From positions 62,001-126,000 of the forward strand of contig CAVZEU010000005.1 of assembly GCA_963774415.1 (NCBI GenBank): a DNA stretch of 64,000 nucleotides, written 5' to 3'. The position numbers and the translations under genes were made by a program. Under the pieces are notes generated by a model. That model had not been told where the DNA came from. It made no database searches and saw only the letters and a list, made by a program, of their open reading frames with translations. The DNA comes from SZUA-36 sp963774415 (GTDB taxonomy: Bacteria > Pseudomonadota > Gammaproteobacteria > Xanthomonadales > SZUA-36). This document shows positions 16,793 through 25,815 of the stretch, one piece after another. Each line of letters begins with the position of its first letter. Position 1 is the first letter of the stretch.

Positions 16793-18559
16793 CTGTGCGA
16801 GCAGCGCCTCGCAGAGGGCGACGTTGTCGATCGCGACACGCTCGATCGGTATAATTCCCTGCCTGTTGATCGACGGGATGTCGTACTCGACAGTACCCGA
16901 GTTGCAACTGTGAAAGGTCAGCGTCACCGTGCCGTCCGAACCCGGCGGATCGGTTTTTTCCAATTCGGTCGCCGTATCGAAGATGCCGCCCGAAGTGATG
17001 GTGATGTCCATGACCACGTGGTCACCGTCGATCGGGCCCAGCGCCGTCAACCAGCGGTGGCCGGGATCAGCGAGATGAGCGGCCACGTCCTCGGCGGGAC
17101 GTTCCGTATCGTAAGTGAACCATGCCAGTGACACCGTGCCCAGGTCGGGAAATACCGTGATAAAGAATCCCTGGCCTTTGGTGACTTTGTAATACCACGC
17201 GTCGTTCAGGCCCGCGTTGATCCGGAACGCATTGAACTCGGTCAGGTCAAAAACGCGCGCCTGGCCCGACTGGCTGCCATTACCGTCGTTCTGGTCGGCA
17301 CCGGCAGCGACGCGGTTGCCGTTGGCAGACAGCGAAACCGAGCCGCCAAAAGCGTCATAGGCGGCCTCACCGTCGATGTCCGCCCCGATCCGCGTCCAGG
17401 TGGCACCCGACCATTCGTACAGGCGCACCTGGCCCGCATAATCACCATTGTCGTTATTGCTGTTGGCGCCGATCGCGAGGCGCGTGCCATCCCCGGACAA
17501 TGATACCGAATGACCGGAGAAGTCCTCAGCCGCTTCCCCATCGATATCGGTACCGAGCTGGCTCCAGGCCAGGCCGGACCATTGGAAAACCCGCACGTGG
17601 CCGGAATAGGCGCCGTTGCCGTCGTTCCCGGGGGCGCCGACCGCCAGGCGGTTGCCGTTGGATGACAATGAAACCGAAGTGCCGAACCAATCCCCGGCGG
17701 CTTCCCCGTCAATATCCGCGCCCAGTTGTCTCCAGGCTCCGTCGGACCATTCGTAAACGCGCGCATGGCCCGACTCCGCGCCGTTACCGTCGTTACCCCA
17801 GGCTCCCAGGGCGACGCGTTCACCTCTCGCGGACAGCGACACCGCCTGCAGATGGTCGTTGACGCTTTCACCTTCGATGTCTGCACCGATTTGGATCCAG
17901 TCCGAACCTGACCATTCGAAGATGCGCACATGGCCGGCGTTTTCAGCCGCACCATCATTCTCGGCTGCGCTGACGGCCAGGCGCTGGCCGTTAGCCGAGA
18001 GCGAAACGGAGTAACCGGAATTGTCGCCGGCAGCTTCACCGTCGATGTCGGAACCGAGCTGACTCCACCTCCAGGCCACTCCGCCCATCCACTGATAAAC
18101 GCGCACGTGGCCCGAGTACTCTCCGCCGCCGTTGTTGGTGGTGGCGCCGACAGCCAGGCGGTTGCCGTCTGCCGACAGCGAAACCGAATAACCCGAAGCG
18201 TCGTAGGCGGCCTCGCCATCGATATCGTCGCCGAGTTGCGCCCAGTCGTAATTCGACCATTGGTAGTAGACACGCACATGGCCGGAGTCGGGCCCGTTGC
18301 CATCATTCTGGGGCGCACCGACGGCCAGTAGGGTGCCATCCGCAGACAGTGATACCGAAAAGCCGGAATGATCCCCGGCGGTTTCCCCATCGATATCCCT
18401 GCCAATCTGCGTCTGGGCCAGGGCCGGGCCGGACAACAGGCCGATCACCGCGGCCACGCACAAATAGCGGCGGGCATGCCCGCCTGGGCGTGCTGAGTCT
18501 GCACGTTCACACCGGGCCCAAATGGCCTGTAGGAAAATGTTTTGACGTGAATAAATCAT
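16790..18559 (-). CDS. Secreted seven-repeat FG-GAP-like beta-propeller protein with a novel C-terminal domain
   Basis: A 589-residue exported protein. The start at 18559 follows a perfect AGGAGG site. A long basic leader precedes the signal peptide, which is cleaved near GPALA, residue 48. Residues about 49-440 contain seven tandem repeats of about 55 residues, each with the pattern QLG-DIDGEAA-D-SG-SVSLSADG-RLAVGA and ending in SGHVRVYEW. Seven such units should close a seven-bladed propeller. The fourth repeat is the most divergent. A C-terminal domain of about 145 residues follows (NDAWYYKVTKGQGFFITVFPD, given as a landmark, with WFTYDTERP and IERVAIDNVALCEALLA). I do not know a named family for this domain. 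The function is unknown; surface binding or adhesion is a guess. Gene and esterase are convergent. Confidence 0.75.
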   Translation of the reverse strand: MIYSRQNIFLQAIWARCERADSARPGGHARRYLCVAAVIGLLSGPALAQTQIGRDIDGETAGDHSGFSVSLSADGTLLAVGAPQNDGNGPDSGHVRVYYQWSNYDWAQLGDDIDGEAAYDASGYSVSLSADGNRLAVGATTNNGGGEYSGHVRVYQWMGGVAWRWSQLGSDIDGEAAGDNSGYSVSLSANGQRLAVSAAENDGAAENAGHVRIFEWSGSDWIQIGADIEGESVNDHLQAVSLSARGERVALGAWGNDGNGAESGHARVYEWSDGAWRQLGADIDGEAAGDWFGTSVSLSSNGNRLAVGAPGNDGNGAYSGHVRVFQWSGLAWSQLGTDIDGEAAEDFSGHSVSLSGDGTRLAIGANSNNDNGDYAGQVRLYEWSGATWTRIGADIDGEAAYDAFGGSVSLSANGNRVAAGADQNDGNGSQSGQARVFDLTEFNAFRINAGLNDAWYYKVTKGQGFFITVFPDLGTVSLAWFTYDTERPAEDVAAHLADPGHRWLTALGPIDGDHVVMDITITSGGIFDTATELEKTDPPGSDGTVTLTFHSCNSGTVEYDIPSINRQGIIPIERVAIDNVALCEALLAQ

Positions 18560-18784
18560 GATGACCTCCTTCGATGCAGCAACGCCGCTGCCGGATCGGG
18601 AGGTTATCGGGTTTTTCTTGGCGGGCTTATATGGACACCCTGTCGACTCGACTCGTCAGCGACCGGAGATCCCAACACAAATTATACGCCTACGCGTCGA
18701 AATTACCTAGTTTTCATCGCTCGAAAAGCGTGGCGGGCGACGGCGTCGACCGCTGGAGCGGTTACGGCGGCATACGCCGGGAGT

Positions 18785-19906
18785 CTACCCTGCGCTCTTC
18801 CGTACGGCCTTCGCGAGTTGTTTCAACACGCGTTGAGCCGTGTGGTGATGTGAGGTCAGTTTGCCGCCGTATATGCTGATGACGTTTTCCAGTTTCCGCG
18901 CGTGGTGCAAACGCGTTTCCCGGCTGCGGTCGAATAGGCGCCTGGCGCTGACCGGCAGCACGCGCAAGCCGGCAAAACTGTCTATAACCTGTTCCCGCCT
19001 GACCGGATCGGCGAAGTAGGCGTTGCGGGTGTCGAGCAGGTACTCGATCTCCGCTTCCAGCGGCCTCACGTTTGCCGGGTCACCGTGATAAGGGGTCTCG
19101 GTCGTTCCGACCATGGTATGTCCCTTCCACGGCATCACGAACACCGCCCGCCGGTCTGCGGGAGCCTCGATATAGTAGATCCCGCGCCTGAGCGCACCGG
19201 GGATCACGATATGCGTGCCTTGTACCAGGTCAATATCCAAAACCGGCAGTGCCGGCCTGAACTTCTCCAGCACCAGGTTGACCCAGGGACCGCTCGCGTT
19301 GACGACGGTTCTCGTTTCCAGTTCATGCCCGCCATCGGCGGCACGGTAGAAAATTGTGCAACAGCGCCTGCTGCATTCGGCACCCCGGAAGGTGGCGCCG
19401 TAACGCACTCGCGCCCCCAGGCCCTCCGCCTGTTGCACGAGCCTCGTGGTCAGGCGCAGGTCATCCGTCTGCGCGTCCCAGTAGCGAAATACCCGCTTCA
19501 GGCCCTGGGTCTTGAGGCCGTCCAGTTGCGGCCAGTCACAGCGCTCGACGTGTTTGAAATCCTTGCCACCCAGCAGCCGGTAAAGGTTCAGGCCGAGCGC
19601 GATCATCCAGGTTTTCCGGTGCGTGTGCTCGTATACAGGTATATGGAACGGCACGAGTCTGACCAGGTCGGATTGTTCCCTGAGCAGGCGGCGGCGCTCG
19701 ACCAGGCATTCGCGCACCAGCCGGATTTGGCCGCTTTCGAGGTAACGCAATCCGCCGTGTATCAGTTTCGAAGACTTGCTCGAAGTGCCCTGCCCCGGTC
19801 CGCTGTATTGCTCCAGCAACAGGACTCGCCAACCGCGTTGCGCCGCGTCCCTGGCAAGGCTGGCGCCATGGATCCCCGCGCCGATGACGACGAGGTCAAA
19901 GTCCAC
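18785..19906 (-). CDS. GlpD-like FAD-dependent glycerol-3-phosphate dehydrogenase, short form
   Basis: A flavoprotein of the DAO superfamily, about 373 residues from the GTG at 19906. It opens with the FAD-binding motif FDLVVIGAGIHGASLARDA and has the GlpD signatures GTSSKSSKLIHGGLRYLE and IYGGKLTS. These point to oxidation of glycerol 3-phosphate to dihydroxyacetone phosphate with electrons passed to quinone. Standard GlpD is about 500 residues; this protein stops shortly after the GGKLT motif and lacks the usual C-terminal domain of roughly 120 residues, so the exact substrate is less certain. The start overlaps the GDPD stop by 11 bases (a GTG at 19951 is the alternative). It would use the glycerol 3-phosphate that the upstream GDPD releases. 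Confidence 0.75.
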   Translation of the reverse strand: MDFDLVVIGAGIHGASLARDAAQRGWRVLLLEQYSGPGQGTSSKSSKLIHGGLRYLESGQIRLVRECLVERRRLLREQSDLVRLVPFHIPVYEHTHRKTWMIALGLNLYRLLGGKDFKHVERCDWPQLDGLKTQGLKRVFRYWDAQTDDLRLTTRLVQQAEGLGARVRYGATFRGAECSRRCCTIFYRAADGGHELETRTVVNASGPWVNLVLEKFRPALPVLDIDLVQGTHIVIPGALRRGIYYIEAPADRRAVFVMPWKGHTMVGTTETPYHGDPANVRPLEAEIEYLLDTRNAYFADPVRREQVIDSFAGLRVLPVSARRLFDRSRETRLHHARKLENVISIYGGKLTSHHHTAQRVLKQLAKAVRKSAG

Positions 19907-20684
19907 GCCGGTTCGCCCGCCGTTGCAGAACCGGGTGCTGCAACAGACCACCGATGTCGGCTGTCTCGATGAGATCGACGCCCAGTGCCGCCCAGTCGAG
20001 CGCCGCCTCGGGATCGACGATATCGTACAGCATCCACTGCCAGTTCCCCGGCCACGGCGCCCGGCCGGCCGGCAGTTTAAGGTGGTTGCAAATGAGAAAA
20101 TCGGGATGCAGCTGCTCGGCCAGGGTTCGGCTGGCGTCGTCGTAACTCTCCAGCACCCAACCCGTGCGGATGCCGGCGCAATGCCGCCGGCACCAGCGAA
20201 GTGCTTCCCGGTTGAAGGAAATCAACACGCAATCTGTTCGCTGCAATAACAGGGGCGCCAACTCCTCCATGACCCTTGCCAGACCCCAGTGATCGATACT
20301 TTCCTGCTTCAGCTCCACCATGCAAGCTGCGCCGGGAAAGGAAGACAGCCTGCGCAAAACACCCTTCAGCGTCGCCACTGCCGTCGGCAAAAACCGGTCG
20401 CCGAAACGGGCGGGTTCGTGAACGGATATGCCGATGCCATCGCTTTCGAGCCCAAATACCGATTGATCCCGGCCCGCGGTCCGCCTGAAGTTGTCGTCAT
20501 GCAACAGGACAAAGCCGCCGTCACGGCACAACTGGATGTCGAACTCGAGCCAGGGAGCACCCAGGTCCAGGGCGGCTTCGAGCGAGACCCAGGTGTTCTC
20601 CGGGTAGCATCTCAGGTAACCGCGGTGGCCTACCAATTGCGGAATCGGTGGGCTTATCTTGGCGCGGGAGACCGGCGGCATCAT
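19896..20684 (-). CDS. Glycerophosphodiester phosphodiesterase (GDPD family)
   Basis: A 262-residue enzyme of the GDPD family. Near the N-terminus are GHRGYLRCYPENT and WLEFDIQLCRDG followed by LLHDD, which provide the His, Glu and Asp residues of the active site and metal site. A TIM-barrel C-terminus follows with LYDIVDPE. The enzyme hydrolyses glycerophosphodiesters to glycerol 3-phosphate and an alcohol. No signal peptide is visible with the start at 20684, so it should be cytoplasmic. The start (ATG at 20684, or the next ATG at 20681) overlaps the mprF stop as ATGA. Placed between mprF and the GlpD-like gene, it suggests recycling of phospholipid headgroup products. Confidence 0.85.
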   Translation of the reverse strand: MMPPVSRAKISPPIPQLVGHRGYLRCYPENTWVSLEAALDLGAPWLEFDIQLCRDGGFVLLHDDNFRRTAGRDQSVFGLESDGIGISVHEPARFGDRFLPTAVATLKGVLRRLSSFPGAACMVELKQESIDHWGLARVMEELAPLLLQRTDCVLISFNREALRWCRRHCAGIRTGWVLESYDDASRTLAEQLHPDFLICNHLKLPAGRAPWPGNWQWMLYDIVDPEAALDWAALGVDLIETADIGGLLQHPVLQRRANRRGL

Positions 20685-23299
20685 TTCTCCAACAGTTTGC
20701 CGTAGCCGCCCGATATCAGCCGGGCAGTATCCAGTAGCGCTCGCGGCAGGCTCATTATTCCCTGCGGGCAGGCAATGTAGCGCGGCCGCCACCGAGGATT
20801 GAATTTTTCCTTGTAGGTACGCAAACCCTCGAAGTTATAAAAGCCCTCTCCATGACTGAAAATCAAGTTGCCGAGCTTGTGCCAAAGCGGCGCCAGTGCG
20901 TGCTGGTCCAGGCCCGAAAGAGGTGCCATGCCGAGGTCAAACCACGCGTACCCGCCGGCTTTCGCCCATAACATCAATTCGACGAAAAGAAAGTCCATGA
21001 TCCCGTTGGGTGCGTTCCTGTTGAACCGCATCAGGTCCACGGACAGCTCGCCGCCGCGCGGCGCCTGCCACAAGTTCGCAAAGGCCACGATGGCGCCATC
21101 CAGGCGTACGACCGCGCAATCGAATTGGCTGACGTAGCGCGCGGAGAACGAACCCAGGGAAAAGCCCTTTTCGCCAGCCCCTTTCTCATCCAGCCACGCA
21201 TCGGAGACCGCACCCATTTTCGCCGCGATGTCAACGACGTCCTGCGCCGCCACGACTTCGAACAGGGCGCCCTCTTTCAGTGCCTTGTTCCGTGCGTAGC
21301 GAAATTTTGCATTCCTGTTGCCTTCCAAACCAAACTCATCCAGGTCCACCCGTGCGTCTTCACCGATTTTTGCCAGGCTCAACCCCATATCCAGGTAGAG
21401 CGGGAGCGTCTCGGCCGAGACCTTGTAAAATACCCCGCGCCCGTCGTAACGGTCCACCATTTCCCTGAAGGACCAGACCAATTGATCCCATTCGGATTCG
21501 GGCCCGACCGGATCTCCCAGGGCAATCCAGCTTCTGCCGGTTTGCCGATACATGATGAAACCCTCTCGGCTGGGTGAGAAATGAAATTGCTTGTCCCCGG
21601 TCAACGCCGCATTGGCGGACGCGTCCTTGCAATCGCGCACGATGTTCCGGACCCGCTCGGTTTGCCCCTCGGGCGCCAAAGCCGGCAACGGCTTGCGGCC
21701 GGCATGGAAAATCTTCCAGAGCGCCACGCTCATGGCGGTGATGCCGGCGACCAGGCTTGCCCGCAACATCCGCGGCGCGTCGGCATGCAAAGCGAATTGC
21801 CACCAAAGATCGTTGGAGTAGCTCACTTGTCGAAAACTGACGAGGCCGACCCAGAATACGAAGCCGAGCGCCAATACGATGGACGCGACCCAGCCCGTCG
21901 TAAACTGTTGCGAAGCGACCGAGCCGCGGCGATAGAATTCATCTTGCGACACCCGCAGAATCAGGAAGACGATGGACAGGGTCGCGGCCTCTTCAAAATC
22001 CAGCCCTTTGAGCAAGGAAACGACGACACCGCCGGCGAGCACCAGCAAAGCGGCAAAGTAGGCGCCGCGCAAGCGCCTGGCCAGACCTCGGGCCAACACC
22101 AGAAGGCCGACCCCCAGGACACTTCCTGCAAGATGCGACAGTTCCAGCACCGGCAACGGAATTCCCCGGGCAATGAAATTCAGGCGGCTTACGACCGCCG
22201 GGGTCGCGCCTGAAACCAGCAACACGACGCCGGCAAGGAACACGGCCACGCTGACGACCTGCGGTACGATGGCAGAGAGCCATCCTCCGACTTTTCCGCT
22301 CGAGGAAACGAGCACGGAGCGATGCTGCTTGATTTCGTTGATGGTCAGGAGCAACAGGGCGAAACACAGCGGCAAGACATAATAGATCACCCGGTAGACG
22401 AGCACGCTGCCCAGCAGCACGGTTCGGTCCACCCCGGGCAGACCCATCAGCATAATGGCTTCGAAAACCCCGACCCCGCCCGGAATGCTGCTGACCAGGC
22501 CTGCAGACATGGCTACGAGGTAAATCCCGAGGAAGGGAAAGAAACCGAACGGCAGTTCCGGTCCGATCAGCACGTAAAGCGTCGCCGCGGATAACATCAA
22601 GTCGATGACGGACAGGCAGACCTGTGCCAGGCCGATGGCTGGCCGCGGGAAAGACAGCATCCATTTGCCGACGGTGATTGGCTGGCTCACGGAAACCGCA
22701 AGTAACAAGTAAACCGCGGGTATGGCGAGCAAAAACAGGCCAGTTGAATGTAACGCGAACTCTGAAAGCCCCAAGGCCGGGGCTGTGGCAACAGGCAAAA
22801 CCAACAGCGCAGCTCCGAGCAGCAAGGCTGCGCCCAGGACAAAAGTCGTCGATACGAAGACGATGACCTTGGCTATCTCGAAACCCGACAGGCCCTGCAG
22901 GGAATACATGCGATAGCGAATAGACCCGCCCGATAGTGCTGCGAAACCGACGTTCTGTCCCACGGCAAACGCCATGAAAGCCGTCTGTGCGCAACGGGCG
23001 TAGCCGAGCTCGTGGCCAATGTAGCGCATGGCCAGCGTGTCATAACCGGTCAAGACGACGTAACTGCCCACGGTAAAGAGGCCCGCGGCCAGCAACGCGG
23101 CCCACGGGATCGAACGCATTTGTATGGCGATGTCCTGCAGTTGCAGGCTTTTGAGCTCATGGTGTAAAAACCAAAGGGACGCGCCCAGGATGAGGAGGCT
23201 GACAGTTGCTCCCGCAATGCCGCGGGCCCGGCCGCCGAACCTGGCTCGCAAACGCGGCGTTGTCCTCGTAGCCGCAACGGGTTCCCGGGTTTTTGCCAT
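20681..23299 (-). CDS. mprF: MprF-like phosphatidylglycerol aminoacyltransferase/flippase
   Basis: An 872-residue bifunctional membrane protein. The N-terminal part (about residues 28-540) contains 12 to 14 hydrophobic helices of the lysylphosphatidylglycerol flippase type, including SAGLVSSIPGGVGVFEAIML. The C-terminal part (about 560-872) is the cytosolic transferase domain (DUF2156, GNAT fold) with FSPSREGFIMYRQTGRSWI and FDLGMAPLSGL. MprF transfers Lys or Ala from tRNA to phosphatidylglycerol and moves the product to the outer leaflet, reducing the negative charge of the membrane and giving resistance to cationic peptides. The amino acid used here cannot be read from the sequence. It is first in an operon with GDPD and the GlpD-like gene, linked by a 4-base overlap. 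Confidence 0.9.
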   Translation of the reverse strand: MAKTREPVAATRTTPRLRARFGGRARGIAGATVSLLILGASLWFLHHELKSLQLQDIAIQMRSIPWAALLAAGLFTVGSYVVLTGYDTLAMRYIGHELGYARCAQTAFMAFAVGQNVGFAALSGGSIRYRMYSLQGLSGFEIAKVIVFVSTTFVLGAALLLGAALLVLPVATAPALGLSEFALHSTGLFLLAIPAVYLLLAVSVSQPITVGKWMLSFPRPAIGLAQVCLSVIDLMLSAATLYVLIGPELPFGFFPFLGIYLVAMSAGLVSSIPGGVGVFEAIMLMGLPGVDRTVLLGSVLVYRVIYYVLPLCFALLLLTINEIKQHRSVLVSSSGKVGGWLSAIVPQVVSVAVFLAGVVLLVSGATPAVVSRLNFIARGIPLPVLELSHLAGSVLGVGLLVLARGLARRLRGAYFAALLVLAGGVVVSLLKGLDFEEAATLSIVFLILRVSQDEFYRRGSVASQQFTTGWVASIVLALGFVFWVGLVSFRQVSYSNDLWWQFALHADAPRMLRASLVAGITAMSVALWKIFHAGRKPLPALAPEGQTERVRNIVRDCKDASANAALTGDKQFHFSPSREGFIMYRQTGRSWIALGDPVGPESEWDQLVWSFREMVDRYDGRGVFYKVSAETLPLYLDMGLSLAKIGEDARVDLDEFGLEGNRNAKFRYARNKALKEGALFEVVAAQDVVDIAAKMGAVSDAWLDEKGAGEKGFSLGSFSARYVSQFDCAVVRLDGAIVAFANLWQAPRGGELSVDLMRFNRNAPNGIMDFLFVELMLWAKAGGYAWFDLGMAPLSGLDQHALAPLWHKLGNLIFSHGEGFYNFEGLRTYKEKFNPRWRPRYIACPQGIMSLPRALLDTARLISGGYGKLLEK

Positions 23300-23730
23300 G
23301 CTTTCCGCTCGATCCTGGCCAGGCTTTCAGGTTCAATTTACGCAAGTGGGTCAAGGGTACGATTAGGACATACGGCGGCGCTTTTCCACCGCCGTGACGC
23401 CCGCGATCGCGCCGCCGCCGGCATTGCCGGCCTTGACCATGCCCGGCCACCATTGTAACGGAAGTCCGGGCGCGCGCAGTCTTCCGCCTGCTCGACCCCG
23501 AGGCCATCCCGGCAGCGCCAATCCCGGACGGCTGCCGCGGTGGCTTGACAGCGCTGGACCTTGTCACTTCTCTCCCCGGGCGGGTCATCGACTGCTACCG
23601 CCAAAGCCTGCTACAGTAACCGCCTGGGGTTCTGTTTTTCGCTTGGGAAAGCGGGAAACGCGATGACCTGAAACCGTCCCGGCACGGGCCTGCGGGCATC
23701 CTGCCCCGGTGACCAACGAGTAATTTCACC
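23300..23730. other. Intergenic region upstream of mprF and the dimethylargininase gene
   Basis: This 431-base divergent region has no gene I can support. A short plus-strand open stretch ending at the TAA near 23618 (encoding ..LLDPEAIPAAP..) has protein-like composition but no ATG and no recognised family. A CGGCGG...CCGCCG hairpin lies near 23383-23396. It should hold the promoters of both flanking genes. Confidence 0.35.
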
Positions 23731-24495
23731 ATGCCCATCGCTATCACCCGCGAAGTCAACAAGGACATGAACCACGGTGAGCTGACCTTCATGGACAGGG
23801 TCGGGATTGACCTCGGGTTGGCGCGGCAACAGCACGATCACTACTGCAAAATGCTGGCCGTACTGGGCTGCGAAGTCCTCACGTTGCCGACGGCGCCTGG
23901 GCTGGCGGACTCGGTTTTCATCGAGGACACCGCCTTCGTGCTGGATGAAATCGCGGTGCTGAGCCGTCCCGGGGCGCGTTCGCGGCGCGCGGAAGTGGCG
24001 GCGGTCGCGGAGACGCTGCGCAGCCACCGGGAATGCGTTGCGATCAAGGCGCCCGGCACGCTCGAAGGCGGCGATTTGCTGCATTTCGGCAACACGGTTT
24101 ACGCCGGTCTTTCGACACGCACGAATGCCGCAGGCATCCGCCAGCTTGGCGCCATTATCGGCGCCTGGGGATACAGCGTCAGGCCGGTGCCGGTACGGCG
24201 ATGTCTGCATCTGAAGTCGGCCGTTACCCGCGTTGGCGACCAAACCCTGCTGATCAACCCGGACTGGGTGCCCACCGCCGTCTTCGACCACGCCAGGCTG
24301 ATCGAAGTCGATCGCCGCGAGGCGCACGCCGCCAACGCGCTGTGGCTGCAGGCCGGCGTGATGTTCCCGTCCGCCTTTCCGGCGACGCTGGACAGACTGA
24401 GCCGTTCCGGCATCGACGTTTACCCGGTCGACGTCAGTGAACTGCAGAAAGCGGAAGGCGCCGTGACCTGCTGCAGCCTGATCCTGCGCAATTGA
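23731..24495 (+). CDS. N(G),N(G)-dimethylarginine dimethylaminohydrolase (DDAH) family enzyme
   Basis: A 254-residue enzyme of the guanidino-group-modifying superfamily. Visible motifs are the Glu-Asp pair in FIEDTAFVLDE (residues 65-66), GTLEGGDLLHFG (Glu112), the catalytic His160 in CLHLKSAVT and the C-terminal nucleophile in GAVTCCSLIL (Cys247 or Cys248). The length matches bacterial DDAH rather than arginine deiminase, which is about 400 residues. It would hydrolyse methylated arginine to citrulline and methylamine. Activity on dimethylarginine is inferred from the family. It is a single gene in front of the OsmC-like gene, with a terminator-like palindrome between them, so the two are probably separate units. 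Confidence 0.85.
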   Translation: MPIAITREVNKDMNHGELTFMDRVGIDLGLARQQHDHYCKMLAVLGCEVLTLPTAPGLADSVFIEDTAFVLDEIAVLSRPGARSRRAEVAAVAETLRSHRECVAIKAPGTLEGGDLLHFGNTVYAGLSTRTNAAGIRQLGAIIGAWGYSVRPVPVRRCLHLKSAVTRVGDQTLLINPDWVPTAVFDHARLIEVDRREAHAANALWLQAGVMFPSAFPATLDRLSRSGIDVYPVDVSELQKAEGAVTCCSLILRN

Positions 24496-24507
24496 CGCAG
24501 CGGGTAC

Positions 24508-24535
24508 CCGGCCGGCGCCGGCTTTTGCTTTTTCC
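24508..24535 (+). terminator. Terminator-like palindrome after the DDAH gene
   Basis: The self-complementary segment GCCGGCGCCGGC at 24511-24522 is followed by a T-rich run (TTTTGCTTTTT). The very short loop possible makes the exact stem uncertain. Confidence 0.45.
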
Positions 24536-24560
24536 GCCCCAACCGGCGCTGATCCGCTTT

Positions 24561-24588
24561 TTGATTTGCCGACCGCCTGCGGTATAGT
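24561..24588 (+). promoter_or_regulatory. Sigma-70-like promoter of the two-domain OsmC gene
   Basis: TTGATT at 24561-24566 and TATAGT at 24583-24588 are separated by 16 bases. The predicted start of transcription near 24595 is about 30 bases before the ATG at 24626. Confidence 0.5.
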
Positions 24589-24625
24589 CCGGTCACACCT
24601 TCAGGCGAGCACGAGGCAGAGCAAC

Positions 24626-25807
24626 ATGAATCATGTCCAAACGGACAGCCACCCCCTGGTCTTTTCCGCGCCCGCCGTGGACGCGTACGGTCCGCTGGCC
24701 AGCCGGCAAACCGGCAAGGACCCGGGCTTCCGCACGATTTGCCGCGCACTGGCCGGGATGCAGAAAGAGGCGATCGTGCGGCATGGCGTAAACGGCCCCT
24801 GCTGGCGCATGCTGAGCGATGAAGGCCCATGGCTGAACGGCACCGACCTGGCGCCGTTTCCGCTGGCTTTCTTTACCGCCGGCCTGGTCTCTTCCTACCT
24901 CACGGAATATGCCGCAGCCGCGGCCGAACAGGGCCTGGCCCTGGCTTCGCTGGCGCTTTCCATCGACAATTACTACGGCATGGAGGGATCGGCGCTGAGC
25001 GGAACGCTGCGCGGTTCCGCCTTGCCGGTCGAAATCACGTTCAGGGTGAAGGCCCAAGCCGACCGTGAACGATTGCTGCAACTGGCCTACGCCGCGGCGG
25101 CCCGGTCGGCGGCGGACGCGTTCTTGCGCAGCAGCCTCGAAAGCCATTTCACACTGACCGCAAACGGCGTCCGGGTCGACCTCGAAAACGGGAATGGGGC
25201 CGCGCTCGAAGTGCCCGCCGACCCATCGCCGTTGTTCGCGGCGGCGCGGCCCCGCACCGACCCGCGGGCAGCCGACGACATCGTCACAAAGCGCCAGGCA
25301 TTAGAAGCGGCGGCGACCCACGACGCCGTCGGGCTGAAGACCGAACAAAAAAGAATCGTCCACGTGCACGGTGAAGGCTTCCTGCGCGACGACGGCCTCA
25401 AGCAAGCCGAGGTTGCCTGTATCAAGCCCGCGGGCAGCCTTTTCAGGTTCCTCAGTGACGAGCCGCCGGCACAGGGCGGGGACGGGCGCGCCCCGAGCAG
25501 CCTGGCTTACCTGTCGGCGGGGCTGTCATTCTGTTTCATGACCCAGCTGGGCCGCTACGCAAAGCTCGCGAAACAGGACCTTGAAGCCTATCGCATCATC
25601 CAGGACACCCGCTTCACGCGGGCCGCCGCCGATGCCGTGCCGCGGGTGGCAAAGGCCGGCGACATCGACACGCACGTCTTTGTGCAAAGCAACGAAGACG
25701 AGGCCGCTTCGCGGCAGCTGGTGAAGATGGGTGAACAGACCTGTTACCTGCACGCCGCCGGTCACACCGCGCTGAAAAATCGCGTCAGGCTGGAAGCAAC
25801 GCGCTAG
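24626..25807 (+). CDS. Two-domain OsmC-like protein
   Basis: A 393-residue cytoplasmic protein with a GAGGCAGAG site before the ATG at 24626. The C-terminal half (about residues 235-393) is an OsmC-like domain: it has SSLAYLSAGLSFCFMTQLGRYA and later GEQTCYLHAA, the two places where the family's redox Cys residues occur. The N-terminal half has the same layout (PLAFFTAGLVSSYLTEYAA and a later AAAARSAADAFLRSS helix) but Ser and Ala replace both Cys, so it looks like a diverged, non-redox repeat. OsmC proteins act on organic hydroperoxides or related substrates. The real activity is unknown. A related single-domain protein is encoded at 37065-37676. The stop is 8 bases from the stop of the convergent MBL gene. 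Confidence 0.65.
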   Translation: MNHVQTDSHPLVFSAPAVDAYGPLASRQTGKDPGFRTICRALAGMQKEAIVRHGVNGPCWRMLSDEGPWLNGTDLAPFPLAFFTAGLVSSYLTEYAAAAAEQGLALASLALSIDNYYGMEGSALSGTLRGSALPVEITFRVKAQADRERLLQLAYAAAARSAADAFLRSSLESHFTLTANGVRVDLENGNGAALEVPADPSPLFAAARPRTDPRAADDIVTKRQALEAAATHDAVGLKTEQKRIVHVHGEGFLRDDGLKQAEVACIKPAGSLFRFLSDEPPAQGGDGRAPSSLAYLSAGLSFCFMTQLGRYAKLAKQDLEAYRIIQDTRFTRAAADAVPRVAKAGDIDTHVFVQSNEDEAASRQLVKMGEQTCYLHAAGHTALKNRVRLEATR

Positions 25808-25815
25808 GCGCGGGT

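Noticed and set aside
16840..18400. Tandem DNA repeats read as a CRISPR or minisatellite
   Set aside because: The repetition has a period of about 165 bases and encodes the in-frame propeller repeats; there are no spacers of CRISPR size.
23338..23666. Open frames in the mprF-DDAH intergenic region
   Set aside because: Several frames overlap on both strands with arginine/proline-rich composition typical of GC-rich non-coding DNA.
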